Below are positions 36,274 through 44,121 of a stretch of DNA of 64,000 nt, piece by piece. The notes under the pieces were generated by a model. It was given only the letters and a program-made list of their open reading frames with translations. It did not search any database and was not told the DNA's origin. Within the stretch, counting starts at the first letter, position 1, and each line of letters begins with the position of its first letter. Origin of the DNA: Nocardia australiensis (GTDB lineage Bacteria > Actinomycetota > Actinomycetes > Mycobacteriales > Mycobacteriaceae); the NCBI RefSeq assembly GCF_020733705.1, contig NZ_JAJFZM010000006.1, positions 62,001-126,000 on the forward strand, read 5' to 3'. The translations under genes and the position numbers were made by a program.

Positions 36274-36894
36274 GTGCCACACTTCAGGTCGATTACCCGG
36301 GATGGACTCGTCGAGATCGTCGTCCACCGCATTCGCGAACTCGGCGGTCGGCTGGTTATAGCGGTCGACGGGGCCGACGCCGCCGAACCGGTCGCGCTAG
36401 CGGATGACATCGCCTCGGCACTGCGCGCGACCGGACGTCCCGCCGAGGTGGTCTCGCTGCATGACTACATCCGGCCCGCGTCGCTGCGCATGGAGTTCGG
36501 CCGTGACGACGAATTGTCCTATCGCACCGCATGGTTCGACTACGCGGCCGTCCGCCGCGAGGTCGTCGACACACTTCGCGAGCGCGGCCGCTGGCTGCCC
36601 GCGCTCTGGAACGAGAGCACCGACCGATCAGCCCGTGCCACCGTCCGCGATGCCCCAGCGAATCTCGTCGTGGCCCTGGCGGGCCCCATGCTGCTTGGCC
36701 GTGCTCCGAAATTCGATCTCACTATCCGCCTCGATATGTCCGAATCCGCGCTGCGTCGCCACACCCCACCCGACGCGCGATGGACCATCCCCGCTCTGCT
36801 GTGCCACAACATCGAAAACCCGGACACCCCGACTCTCTTCGTCCGCTGGGACCACCCGGACCGTCCGGCGCTGCGCGACGCCGGTCCGTCTTGA
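36274..36894 (+). CDS. Uridine kinase-like protein lacking the P-loop
   Basis: A 206-residue protein with the overall pattern of actinobacterial uridine/nucleoside kinase-like proteins: RLVIAVDGADAAEPVALADDIA, then VVSLHDYIRPASLRMEFGRDD, FDYAAVRREVVDTLRERG, and a C-terminal RLDMSESALRRH. Where the family has G-x-D-x-x-G-K-T, this protein reads GADAAEPV, with no Lys or Thr to bind phosphate. It is therefore probably not an active kinase. The GTG at 36274 was picked as the first start consistent with family length. A bidirectional terminator follows the stop directly. Function unknown. Confidence 0.7.
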   Translation: MPHFRSITRDGLVEIVVHRIRELGGRLVIAVDGADAAEPVALADDIASALRATGRPAEVVSLHDYIRPASLRMEFGRDDELSYRTAWFDYAAVRREVVDTLRERGRWLPALWNESTDRSARATVRDAPANLVVALAGPMLLGRAPKFDLTIRLDMSESALRRHTPPDARWTIPALLCHNIENPDTPTLFVRWDHPDRPALRDAGPS

Positions 36895-36896
36895 AC

Positions 36897-36932
36897 GAGA
36901 CATGGCGCGCCGCAGTCGCCGCGCCATGTCTC
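36897..36932. terminator. Perfect 13-bp inverted repeat, bidirectional terminator
   Basis: GAGACATGGCGCG (36897-36909) and CGCGCCATGTCTC (36920-36932) flank a 10-nt loop. It begins 2 nt after the kinase-like stop and also lies 3' of the SDR remnant on the other strand. Confidence 0.75.
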
Positions 36933-36943
36933 GTCTGGACGGG

Positions 36944-37084
36944 CTAGACGAGCCGTTGGGCCGATCGGCCCGCAATGGTGACCCGCGCGCCCATGGCGAC
37001 CAACGTGGCCGCCAGCGCCAGTCCCATACCCGAGCTGCCACCGATAATGACGACGCGTTCGGGATTTGTTGTCGTTGCTGTCAT
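36944..37084 (-). pseudogene. Short-chain dehydrogenase remnant (N-terminal 46 residues)
   Basis: From ATG 37084 the frame reads MTATTTNPERVVIIGGSSGM, then a helix and AMGARVTIAGRSAQRLV, and stops at TAG. This is the first beta-alpha-beta unit of an SDR protein, with a GGSSGMGLA cofactor loop, but the remaining ~200 residues (including the catalytic Tyr-x-x-x-Lys) are absent. The stop lies just before the 13-bp terminator repeat. A deletion that joined the gene start to a terminator is the simplest reading. A short functional peptide is unlikely. Confidence 0.75.
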
Positions 37085-37157
37085 GGCTGCACTCGACCAG
37101 CGGGCGGGTCGAGTGTCCATGTCGCACTAACGAATTCGCGTTAGCTCAGCGCCAACA

Positions 37158-37655
37158 TCACAGCTGGTCGCAGGCGACCGACTGCTGGCCGAGGTTGGAG
37201 AGCATGGTGCACGACCACTGCTTCTGAACCTTCCACTTGCCGTCCTCGGCGACGAACGGCACGTCGACGATATTCTCCTGGCCATTGACGATGAACTTGG
37301 CCTTGGCGTTGACGCTGTCACCGAACGACGTCACATCGGTCACCTCGATCTGTACGTTCGCACCAGCGGCAGCCTCGGCCAGCCGGTTCGGCAGCTCGGG
37401 ATCGGCCTCGGCGCCCTGCACCCCGTCCAGCTTCTCCGCCGCCGGGACCGCCGGATCCAGCGCCCGCTGCAATTGCTGGTTCAGCTCGGCGGCCGTCGGC
37501 ACCGGCGGCAGGTTCGTGCTCGCCGATGGCTTCGCGCTGGTGGTGTGCGTGGTCTTCGGCGGATCCGTCGAGTCTTCGCTACAAGCCGTCAAGCTCAGTG
37601 CCACGGCGATAGCCACGGCGCCGATCATGATCTGTCCGGTCTTACGAAGCTTCAA
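37158..37655 (-). CDS. Mtb12-like (low molecular weight antigen) lipoprotein
   Basis: A 165-residue exported lipoprotein. A TTG at 37655 with AAAGGACG upstream gives a normal signal peptide (LKLRKTGQIMIG, hydrophobic core, lipobox LTAC); the first ATG would leave no basic region. After a Thr/Pro/Ser-rich linker the mature domain (PTAAELNQQLQRALDPAVP, then DGKWKVQKQWSC) resembles the C-terminal domain of mycobacterial MTB12/CFP-2, a small secreted antigen with an NTF2-like fold. Two Cys near the C-terminus may form a disulphide. Function unknown. It is unlinked in sense to the flanking B6 genes. Confidence 0.75.
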   Translation of the reverse strand: MKLRKTGQIMIGAVAIAVALSLTACSEDSTDPPKTTHTTSAKPSASTNLPPVPTAAELNQQLQRALDPAVPAAEKLDGVQGAEADPELPNRLAEAAAGANVQIEVTDVTSFGDSVNAKAKFIVNGQENIVDVPFVAEDGKWKVQKQWSCTMLSNLGQQSVACDQL

Positions 37656-37751
37656 CTGCTCGTCCTTTGCGTCCGAATTCGACTGTGTCGCCCGACGGCA
37701 CGGCAGCACGAACTCCCGTGCGCATCCGCCGACGGGCACCGAATCCCCAAG

Positions 37752-38705
37752 CTAGCCAACAACTCTGTGACCGGAATAAGGCAACAGTGTGGGAGGCGAC
37801 AGCTTTCTGTTCGATTCGCGCAGCGGCCTGCGAACAAGCGTCTGCACCAGCGTTCGCACGGCCGGATTCCGGCTGACCGAACGCCATGCGGCCGCGTAAG
37901 TGACTACCAGCGGCCCACCGTGCAGCGGGCGCCAGACCAGACCGGGCAGATCGGCGGGACGAGACGAGCTGAGGCCGATCAAATCCGGACGCGACGGCAG
38001 CACCGCCAGCATTTGGGCATGCCCCATGGCACTGTCGCTGAGGCGCACCCGCGCGCCGCGCTCCCCCAATTCGCGCAGCAGGGCATCGTGCAGACCGGCG
38101 GCGGACTCCCGCGCGAACAGGATGAGTTCATGATCGGCGAGCGCGGCAGGCTCGATATCGCCGACCGCCGCCAATGCGTGCGTCGCGGACATCAGGACGC
38201 CGAGTTCCTCACGCGCGACCGGTATTTGGGTGAAGCGGTCGGGCAAGCTCACCGGCGCGCGTACCAGTGCGAGGTCGACCTCGTCATCGTCGAGGAGTCG
38301 GATCTGATCGGCGGTGGTGCCGCCGGTGAGTACAATTCGAGCGCCGGGCACCTGTGCGCTCAGTAACTCCTCGATCCGTGCGGGCAGCCACGGCGGGGTT
38401 CCGTTCAGCAGGCCGAAACGCAGCACCGACGCACCAGAATTCGCCGTTCGCCTGGTTTCCGTGATCGCCTCGTCGACCGAGCCGAGCACGTCTTTACCGG
38501 TCCGCAACAGCACCGCGCCCGCGGCCGTCAGCTGTACGCGCGGTTCCCGGAACAGCAGCGGCCCGCCCATCTCCCGCTCCAGCACCTTGATCTGCTGGCT
38601 CAAGGTAGGCGTCGAGATGAACAGTCGCTCTGCCGCCCTGCGGAAGTGCAATTCCTCCGCCAGGACCACGAAATACCGCAGCTGCCGCAGTTCCACGTCG
38701 GTCAC
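37752..38705 (-). CDS. LysR family transcriptional regulator
   Basis: A 317-residue regulator. The N-terminal winged helix is typical (LRQLRYFVVLAEELHFRRAA, ISTPTLSQQIKVLE), followed by a periplasmic-binding-protein-like effector domain (ARIVLTGGTTADQIRLL). LysR proteins usually control a divergent neighbour, but here the upstream gene is pdxS on the same strand with a terminator between, so the target is not evident. It could regulate the downstream lipoprotein or a distant gene. ATG at 38705. Confidence 0.93.
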   Translation of the reverse strand: MTDVELRQLRYFVVLAEELHFRRAAERLFISTPTLSQQIKVLEREMGGPLLFREPRVQLTAAGAVLLRTGKDVLGSVDEAITETRRTANSGASVLRFGLLNGTPPWLPARIEELLSAQVPGARIVLTGGTTADQIRLLDDDEVDLALVRAPVSLPDRFTQIPVAREELGVLMSATHALAAVGDIEPAALADHELILFARESAAGLHDALLRELGERGARVRLSDSAMGHAQMLAVLPSRPDLIGLSSSRPADLPGLVWRPLHGGPLVVTYAAAWRSVSRNPAVRTLVQTLVRRPLRESNRKLSPPTLLPYSGHRVVG

Positions 38706-38724
38706 GCTACACAGGCAGCAGCAC

Positions 38725-38758
38725 AGACGAGCAGGGCGCGCGCAGTCCCTGCTCGTCT
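38725..38758 (-). terminator. Terminator hairpin of pdxS
   Basis: Perfect 12-bp arms AGACGAGCAGGG (38725-38736) and CCCTGCTCGTCT (38747-38758) with a 10-nt loop, 48 bp after the pdxS stop and before the LysR start. Confidence 0.75.
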
Positions 38759-38805
38759 CGGCTCACCCGTGGCGGGCCCTCGGTTGGATCACCAACGGCG
38801 CCGAA

Positions 38806-39720
38806 TCACCAGCCGCGTTCGGCCAGCCGGTGATCGACCGGAAGTTCCTCGACATTGATGCCGACCATGGCCTCGCCCAGACCACGCGAGACCTTGGCCA
38901 GCACATCGGGGTCGTCATAGAAGGTGGTGGCCTTGACGATGGCGGCGGCACGCTCGGCGGGGTTGCCGGACTTGAAGATGCCGGAGCCGACAAATACACC
39001 CTCGGCACCGAGCTGCATCATCATCGCAGCGTCCGCGGGGGTGGCGATGCCGCCCGCGGTGAACAGCACGACTGGCAGCTTGCCGGTCCTGGCGACCTCA
39101 CGGACCAGCTCGTAGGGCGCCTGCAGCTCCTTGGCCGCGACGAACAGCTCGTCCTCGGGCAGTGACGACAGCTTGCGGATCTCGCCGCGGATCTTGCGCA
39201 TATGAGTGGTGGCGTTGGAGACATCACCGGTGCCCGCCTCACCCTTGGAGCGGATCATGGCCGCGCCCTCGGTGATCCGGCGCAGGGCCTCGCCCAGGTT
39301 GGTGGCGCCGCAGACGAAAGGCACGGTGAAATTCCACTTGTCGATGTGGTTGGCGTAGTCGGCGGGGGTCAGCACCTCGGACTCGTCGATGTAGTCGACA
39401 CCGAGGCTCTGCAGGATCTGCGCCTCTACGAAATGGCCGATGCGAGCCTTAGCCATCACGGGGATCGAGACGGCGGCGATGATGCCGTCGATCATGTCCG
39501 GGTCGCTCATCCGGGAGACGCCGCCCTGGGCCCGGATATCGGCCGGGACGCGCTCGAGCGCCATAACCGCGACCGCGCCGGCGTCTTCGGCGATCTTGGC
39601 CTGCTCGGGGGTGACGACATCCATGATCACCCCGCCCTTGAGCATTTCGGCCATGCCTCGCTTCACACGGGCGGTGCCGGTGCCATTTTCGCGGGTGTCG
39701 GTGGTCTCGGGCGTGGTCAC
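38806..39720 (-). CDS. pdxS: Pyridoxal 5'-phosphate synthase lyase subunit PdxS
   Basis: A 304-residue (beta/alpha)8 enzyme that builds PLP from ribose 5-phosphate, glyceraldehyde 3-phosphate and ammonia delivered by PdxT. Catalytic lysines are in GGVIMDVV-adjacent and VMAKARIGHF segments; FVCGATNLGEALRR and the phosphate-binding GGIATPADAAMMMQLGAEGV are intact. GTG at 39720 was chosen because CAGGAG lies 6 nt upstream; the longer frames start inside the leader. Transcription probably starts near 39,768, downstream of a TAGAAT box. It is monocistronic, bounded by a terminator. Confidence 0.96.
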   Translation of the reverse strand: MTTPETTDTRENGTGTARVKRGMAEMLKGGVIMDVVTPEQAKIAEDAGAVAVMALERVPADIRAQGGVSRMSDPDMIDGIIAAVSIPVMAKARIGHFVEAQILQSLGVDYIDESEVLTPADYANHIDKWNFTVPFVCGATNLGEALRRITEGAAMIRSKGEAGTGDVSNATTHMRKIRGEIRKLSSLPEDELFVAAKELQAPYELVREVARTGKLPVVLFTAGGIATPADAAMMMQLGAEGVFVGSGIFKSGNPAERAAAIVKATTFYDDPDVLAKVSRGLGEAMVGINVEELPVDHRLAERGW

Positions 39721-39774
39721 GGCAAACTCCTGTGTCATGTGCGCCAATCGGGTCGCTTGAATCGAACGACACTG

Positions 39775-39814
39775 ATTCTAGGCGTGCCCATCAGGCCACT
39801 TGATAGCCAGTTGA
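39775..39814 (-). promoter_or_regulatory. pdxS promoter with tandem 11-bp direct repeats
   Basis: On the minus strand TCAACTGGCTA (39804-39814) is followed at once by TCAAGTGGCCT (39793-39803), then, after 12 nt, TAGAAT (39775-39780) as a -10 box. The second repeat covers the -35 position. The AAGTGG core recalls sites reported for PdxR-type B6 regulators of corynebacteria. Confidence 0.5.
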
Positions 39815-39948
39815 ACACCACTGGCCTTGCTCCGACCAGCGGGTCTTTCCTGGCCTCGAATCACTGGACCGGTCCACGGCTCGGAAAAGCGAATTCGCCG
39901 GGGCGAGCGGGACTTCCCCCGCGCCCTGGCGAATACTCCGGCTCCGAC

Positions 39949-40041
39949 TCAGATCGGGGCGACTACCAGCAACTGCGCCCAATACTGCGCGGCGGACTCG
40001 CCGATCAACGGGCTGAGGAAATCGAACAACAGGTAGGACAT
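39949..40041 (-). CDS. Possible 30-residue small protein upstream of pdxS
   Basis: A frame from ATG 40041 to TGA encodes MSYLLFDFLSPLIGESAAQY and ten more residues ending QLLVVAPI. It is preceded by a textbook GGAGGT nine nt before the ATG. The peptide is mostly hydrophobic and could insert in the membrane. It lies in an otherwise gene-free 480-bp stretch between the Nudix gene and pdxS on the same strand. No family is recognised; coding status rests on the ribosome-binding site and composition only. Confidence 0.4.
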   Translation of the reverse strand: MSYLLFDFLSPLIGESAAQYWAQLLVVAPI

Positions 40042-40200
40042 GTACTGCTTACCTCCACGCACAAACGATTTTCATCCCACCTCGATGGGACCGCGACACC
40101 GGGTCTCCGCATGCCTCCCTGCAAGCACTACCCAGGCCGCGTCAATCCAGTCGCGACGCTATCACGATCGTGAAACACATCACAGGTAAGCGAACGGGCC

Positions 40201-41247
40201 TCAGCGGATCGACCGCACCTCCGGATCGGGCCCGCCCGAGGCGACCTCGACAGCCTCAGCAAGCAACTCCTCCAGGTGATAGGGGTAAACGGTCTCCCCC
40301 AACTGATCCAGCGCCACGATATCGGCGGGGGTACACCATTTGTTGCCGCTGATGCTGCGGCGTTCCCACGCCGTCATACTGCCCGCGTGCGGTTCGTAGC
40401 CACGCACGCGCAGCGCGAAGAACAGTTCCTCCGCGCGGATCAACTCACCGTTGAACGGGAACACCGCGACCCGCCGCCAGATCGGCCCGCGCAGGGTCGC
40501 CGGGTCCGCGATATGCCCGGTCTCCTCGAAGACCTCCCGCACGGCGGCGGCACGCAGGCTCTCCCCCGGTTCGACACCACCGCCGACGGTAAACCAGAAC
40601 GAGATGTCCGGGGTCTGGGGATCGTTGCCGCGCATCAGCAGCACCCGCTCCTGTTCGTCGAGCAGTACCACCCGGGCCGAGGTGCGGGTGGTGTCCACCA
40701 CGAGTCCGGTCGAGGCGGCAGGCGTGGCCCGCTCGGTGATTTCGAAGTACGTCGGCAACGGCGCGGTGCCGCCGAGATGCAGGATGCGCACCGGCCGCCG
40801 GGTACGCAGCGCAAGCGTGTCGCGCACCGCGTCATTGTGAAAGCGGCGCGCGATCAGCACTCGCGCCTCGGCGTCGGCGAGCTCGGCCACTTGCTGCGGG
40901 CGCAGCTTGGCTATGTCGATACCGGACAGCGCCGCTGAGAGCTGATTCTCGACGGTCTCACGGTCGGCGCGGCTGACCCGCTCGGCGCGGTCCGCGAGTG
41001 CGGTGAGCAGAGCTGCCTGTTCGGTCAGCGCCGGATCGGACATCGGCCCGGCCATCGCCACCCCGACCGATCTGGCCACCACCGCCCGCCGGGCCAGCGC
41101 AGCGTCGAGCGCGGCCCAGGATTGGTCGGAGCGCACGTGGAGCCGGTCGAGCCGGTTGGCGGTCGAATAAGCCCAGATGCCGATGGCGAAGATGACCGCC
41201 GCGATCAGCGCGAGTACGAGAACCGTCGTCGCGGAGAAGGTGATCAT
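40201..41247 (-). CDS. Membrane-anchored Nudix hydrolase
   Basis: A 348-residue protein equivalent to Rv2609c next to pimA. An N-terminal membrane helix (about residues 5-26) is followed by a helical LemA-like region (to ~150) and a C-terminal Nudix domain with an intact box, GGVEPGESLRAAAVREVFEETGH. The active site therefore faces the cytosol, tethered to the membrane where PIM lipids are made. The substrate is unknown; a nucleotide-linked precursor or damaged nucleotide is possible. The ATG overlaps the pimA stop as ATGA, so it is translated with the PIM genes. Confidence 0.9.
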   Translation of the reverse strand: MITFSATTVLVLALIAAVIFAIGIWAYSTANRLDRLHVRSDQSWAALDAALARRAVVARSVGVAMAGPMSDPALTEQAALLTALADRAERVSRADRETVENQLSAALSGIDIAKLRPQQVAELADAEARVLIARRFHNDAVRDTLALRTRRPVRILHLGGTAPLPTYFEITERATPAASTGLVVDTTRTSARVVLLDEQERVLLMRGNDPQTPDISFWFTVGGGVEPGESLRAAAVREVFEETGHIADPATLRGPIWRRVAVFPFNGELIRAEELFFALRVRGYEPHAGSMTAWERRSISGNKWCTPADIVALDQLGETVYPYHLEELLAEAVEVASGGPDPEVRSIR

Positions 41248-42368
41248 CCGGCGGCCCGCACCCTGGTATCGCCGACGGTGACCGTCTCGTACACCCGCAG
41301 GATCTGTTCGGCCACCACCGGCCAGTCGTACTCGCCGACAACCTGGGTCGCGTTCTGCACCAGCGCGTCCCGGCGCCGGTCGTCGGTGAGCAGCGAATCG
41401 ATCGCGGCGGCAAGGCGGGCCGAGTCACCCACCGGCACCAGCGCACCGGCCGCGCCGTCGCGCAGCACCCGCCGGAACGCGTCCAATTCACTGGCCACGA
41501 CCGCGGTTCCGGCGGCCATCGCCTCGATCAGGATGATGCCGAAACTCTCCCCGCCGAGATTGGGCGCGCAATACACGTCCGCACTGCGCATGGCCGATGC
41601 TTTTTCCTCGTCGGATACCTGGCCGAGGAAACGCAGGTGCTCGGCGAGCGATCCCGCCTCCCGCCGCAATCGCTCCTCGTCACCGCGGCCGACGATCAGG
41701 ATCTGCAGATCTGGATGGGATCGCACCAGCTCGGGTAGGGCGCCGAGCAGCACATCCATCCCCTTGCGCGGCTCGTCGTAGCGTCCGAGGAACAACACCG
41801 TCCCACCCGAGCGGGGATAGTCGGCCAGCATCGGCGCGCGCGCGAACGCGGGCACGTCGACGCCGTTGGGGATCTCCACCGCATCCGAACCCAGCGCCTC
41901 CACCTGCCAGCGCCGTGCCAGCTCGGATACCGCGATCCGACCGCTGATCTTCTCGTGGTAGGGCCGTAGCACGCCCTGAAAAGTGCTGAGCACCAACGAT
42001 TTCGTGGTCGAGGTGTGGAAGGTCGCCACAATCGGCCCCTCGGCGATCTTCAACGCCAGCATCGACAGACTAGGCGCATTGGGCTCGTGAATATGCAGCA
42101 CGTCGAAGTCATTGCCATCGATCCAGCGGCGAATCCTGGTGTAGGCCATCGGACCGAACGACAGCCGGGCCACCGATCCGTTGTACGGAATGGCGACAGC
42201 CCGTCCGGCCGAGACCACGAAATCCGGGAGCGATGTTTCTTCGGAAGCGGGCGCCAGCACACTCACCTTGTGCCCGCGCTCGATGAACACCCGTGCCAGC
42301 TCCACGACATGCGCCTGCACCCCGCCGGGGACATCGAACGAATAGGGGCAGACCATGCCGATTTTCAT
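41244..42368 (-). CDS. pimA: Phosphatidylinositol alpha-mannosyltransferase PimA
   Basis: A 374-residue GT4 glycosyltransferase that transfers mannose from GDP-mannose to phosphatidylinositol on the inner membrane face, the first step of PIM synthesis. N-terminal motif CPYSFDVPGGVQAHV, central FLGRYDEPRKGMDVL, and the nucleotide-sugar motif ESFGIILIEAMAAG are all present. ATG 42368 overlaps the acyltransferase stop as ATGA; an upstream extension of the frame was rejected. The gene order pgsA, acyltransferase, pimA, Nudix matches mycobacteria. Confidence 0.97.
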   Translation of the reverse strand: MKIGMVCPYSFDVPGGVQAHVVELARVFIERGHKVSVLAPASEETSLPDFVVSAGRAVAIPYNGSVARLSFGPMAYTRIRRWIDGNDFDVLHIHEPNAPSLSMLALKIAEGPIVATFHTSTTKSLVLSTFQGVLRPYHEKISGRIAVSELARRWQVEALGSDAVEIPNGVDVPAFARAPMLADYPRSGGTVLFLGRYDEPRKGMDVLLGALPELVRSHPDLQILIVGRGDEERLRREAGSLAEHLRFLGQVSDEEKASAMRSADVYCAPNLGGESFGIILIEAMAAGTAVVASELDAFRRVLRDGAAGALVPVGDSARLAAAIDSLLTDDRRRDALVQNATQVVGEYDWPVVAEQILRVYETVTVGDTRVRAAG

Positions 42369-43312
42369 GGTGCGCGGTCCCCTTCCGCGCTTGCCGGCCT
42401 CGCCTGAGCCGCGGCGATTCTGGCCAGCCGTTCGGGCGAGAGGTCGTTCTCCCACAGCGGTTGCAACATATGCCAATCGGCCGGATGTTCGGCGATATTC
42501 GCCGCGAAACGGTCGGCCAACGCCTGCGTTGTCGACGCTACCCCGCCCGAAATATCCAATGGCGCTTCGGTTTTCATACCCCAGCCTTCGCGGCCGTCGG
42601 CGTCGACGGTGTACCAGACGTGCACCGGGATGAGCGCGGCGCCGGTTTCCATGGCCAATTTGGCCGCGCCAGCGGGCATCCAGGTCCGCTCGCCGAAGAA
42701 TTTCACCGGTACACCGCGGCCGGTGAGGTCGCGCTCCCCCATCAGGCAGACAACCTTGTTCTGCCGCACCCGTGCCGCCAGCTCGACAAACGGCGGCTGC
42801 TCACCGCCGGTCAGCGGAAATACCTCGAAACCAAGGCTCTCCCGGTATGCGACAAAGCGTTCGAACAACGATTCCGGTTTCAGCCGTTCCGCGACTGTCG
42901 CGAGGAATCCGTGGTTCTGCATCAACCACACCCCCGCCACATCCCAGTTTCCGGAGTGCGGCAACACTAGAACCGCGCCGCGGCCTTGCTCGAGGGCCGA
43001 TTCCAGATTCTCCACCCCGTCCACGGTCAGCGCACCGATCGCCGCATGATCCATCGACGGCAGCCGGAATGCCTCGCGCCAATACCTGGCGTAGGAGCGC
43101 ATACTCGCGCGAAGCAGTTCGGCGGGGACCTGCTCGGGCGAAACACCGATCACCCGAGCGAGGTTGCGCCGCAATTGTTGCGGACCGCCCTTGCGGGCCA
43201 CTCGATCGGCACCCCAGTCGAACAGCCGACGCGCGGTCGACTCCGGCAGCGCCCGCACCAACCGCCACCCGGTCGCGTAACCCGCGTCGCTGAGCCGCTC
43301 GCCAATACTCAC
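42365..43312 (-). CDS. patA: Phosphatidylinositol mannoside acyltransferase
   Basis: A 315-residue member of the LpxL/HtrB-type acyltransferase family, equivalent to Rv2611c, which adds an acyl chain to the mannose of PIM. The catalytic H-x4-D motif is HSGNWD, with VCLMGERDLTGRGVPVKFFG further on. GTG 43312 follows AGGGG by 5 nt; earlier starts have no such site. It is peripheral or membrane-associated, with no clear signal peptide. Coupled to pimA by ATGA and 46 bp downstream of pgsA. Confidence 0.95.
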   Translation of the reverse strand: MSIGERLSDAGYATGWRLVRALPESTARRLFDWGADRVARKGGPQQLRRNLARVIGVSPEQVPAELLRASMRSYARYWREAFRLPSMDHAAIGALTVDGVENLESALEQGRGAVLVLPHSGNWDVAGVWLMQNHGFLATVAERLKPESLFERFVAYRESLGFEVFPLTGGEQPPFVELAARVRQNKVVCLMGERDLTGRGVPVKFFGERTWMPAGAAKLAMETGAALIPVHVWYTVDADGREGWGMKTEAPLDISGGVASTTQALADRFAANIAEHPADWHMLQPLWENDLSPERLARIAAAQARPASAEGDRAP

Positions 43313-43358
43313 AACCACCCCTGTACGTCTCGGACAACCACCATCGTGCACCCGAATC

Positions 43359-44033
43359 TCATGCGGGTTCCTGGGGTTCGGCGGCCCGGCGCGTCGGCGC
43401 GATAACGTCCCGCGCACCCGGCGAACTGCGCACCGCGAGCACCCGCTGGAATACCGTCACAATGCTCAGCACCGCGAGAATCCACATGGCGACATACACG
43501 GCCCAGGTCAGCCACTCGATCCCCCAGTAACCGCCGATCCCGGTGAGCCCGGCACCGACCAGCACGATGATCAGCCGGTCCGGCCGCTCGATCAACCCGC
43601 CGTCGGCCGACAACCCACTCGCCTCAGCGCGTGCCTTCGCGTACGAGATAACCTGTGAGGTCACCAAAACCACCAGCGTCGCGGCCAGCAGCTGCTTGCT
43701 ATTCTCGTGATACACCGCCCACCAGGCCAGACCCGCGAAAATAGCGCCGTCCGCGACCCGATCACAGGTCGCGTCGAGTACCGCACCGTATTTCGTGCCA
43801 CCACCACGGGCCCGCGCCATGGCACCATCGAGCATGTCGAACATGACGAACAGCCAGATCACTATGGTCCCCCAGAACAGGTGTCCGGTCGGGAACAGCG
43901 TGACCGCGGCCGCGATCGAGGCAACCGTACCGATCACGGTCACCGCGTCGGGGGTGAGTCCGGTCTTGACAAGCGCCTTACCCAGCGGCGCAGTCGCTTT
44001 GGAGAACGTCTCGCGGCCGAAGAAGCTCAGCAC
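43359..44033 (-). CDS. pgsA: Phosphatidylinositol phosphate synthase
   Basis: A 224-residue CDP-alcohol phosphatidyltransferase that joins CDP-diacylglycerol and inositol phosphate, the entry to PI and PIMs. The full signature D-x2-DG-x2-AR-x8-G-x3-D-x3-D is present (DMLDGAMARARGGG, then YGAVLDATCD), with about six membrane helices. The GTG start at 44033 lies one base after the stop of a six-codon mini-ORF, so its translation may depend on the relay of mini-ORFs arriving from the HIT gene. The C-terminal tail (VRSSPGARDVIAPTRR) is cytosolic. Confidence 0.96.
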   Translation of the reverse strand: MLSFFGRETFSKATAPLGKALVKTGLTPDAVTVIGTVASIAAAVTLFPTGHLFWGTIVIWLFVMFDMLDGAMARARGGGTKYGAVLDATCDRVADGAIFAGLAWWAVYHENSKQLLAATLVVLVTSQVISYAKARAEASGLSADGGLIERPDRLIIVLVGAGLTGIGGYWGIEWLTWAVYVAMWILAVLSIVTVFQRVLAVRSSPGARDVIAPTRRAAEPQEPA

Positions 44034-44034
44034 C

Positions 44035-44055
44035 CTACGACTCTTTCCCGCTCAT
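44035..44055 (-). CDS. Mini-ORF 5 (6 residues, MSGKES) before pgsA
   Basis: ATG AGC GGG AAA GAG TCG TAG starts directly after the stop of mini-ORF 4 (TAGATG) and ends one base before the pgsA GTG. CAGGAGG lies 5 nt before its ATG. It keeps only the first two codons of the repeated unit. As a peptide it is probably meaningless; its role would be to carry ribosomes to pgsA. Confidence 0.4.
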   Translation of the reverse strand: MSGKES

Positions 44056-44121
44056 CTACGCCTCCTGTGTCTTGCGGGACACCCGGGCTCCGATAAGCAC
44101 AGCTGCGCTAAAGTAGCTCAT
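44056..44121 (-). CDS. Mini-ORF 4 (21 residues), diverged repeat after the HIT gene
   Basis: The frame starts at ATG 44121, directly after the HIT stop (TAGATG), and encodes MSYFSAAVLIGARV followed by SRKTQEA. Compared with mini-ORFs 1 and 2 it has lost exactly nine bases (three codons) and changed Arg to Ser and Arg to Gln, keeping the frame. It ends in CAGGAGGCGTAG, giving a strong ribosome-binding site for the next ATG. It fills the whole HIT-pgsA spacer together with mini-ORF 5. Confidence 0.5.
   Translation of the reverse strand: MSYFSAAVLIGARVSRKTQEA

Larger units (their letters stand above)
39721..40200. other. Intergenic region between pdxS and the Nudix gene
   Basis: This 480-bp stretch holds the pdxS leader and promoter and the small hydrophobic frame at 39949-40041. 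The remainder (about 39,815-39,948 and 40,042-40,200) shows no gene, terminator or RNA gene that I can support. Confidence 0.5.
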
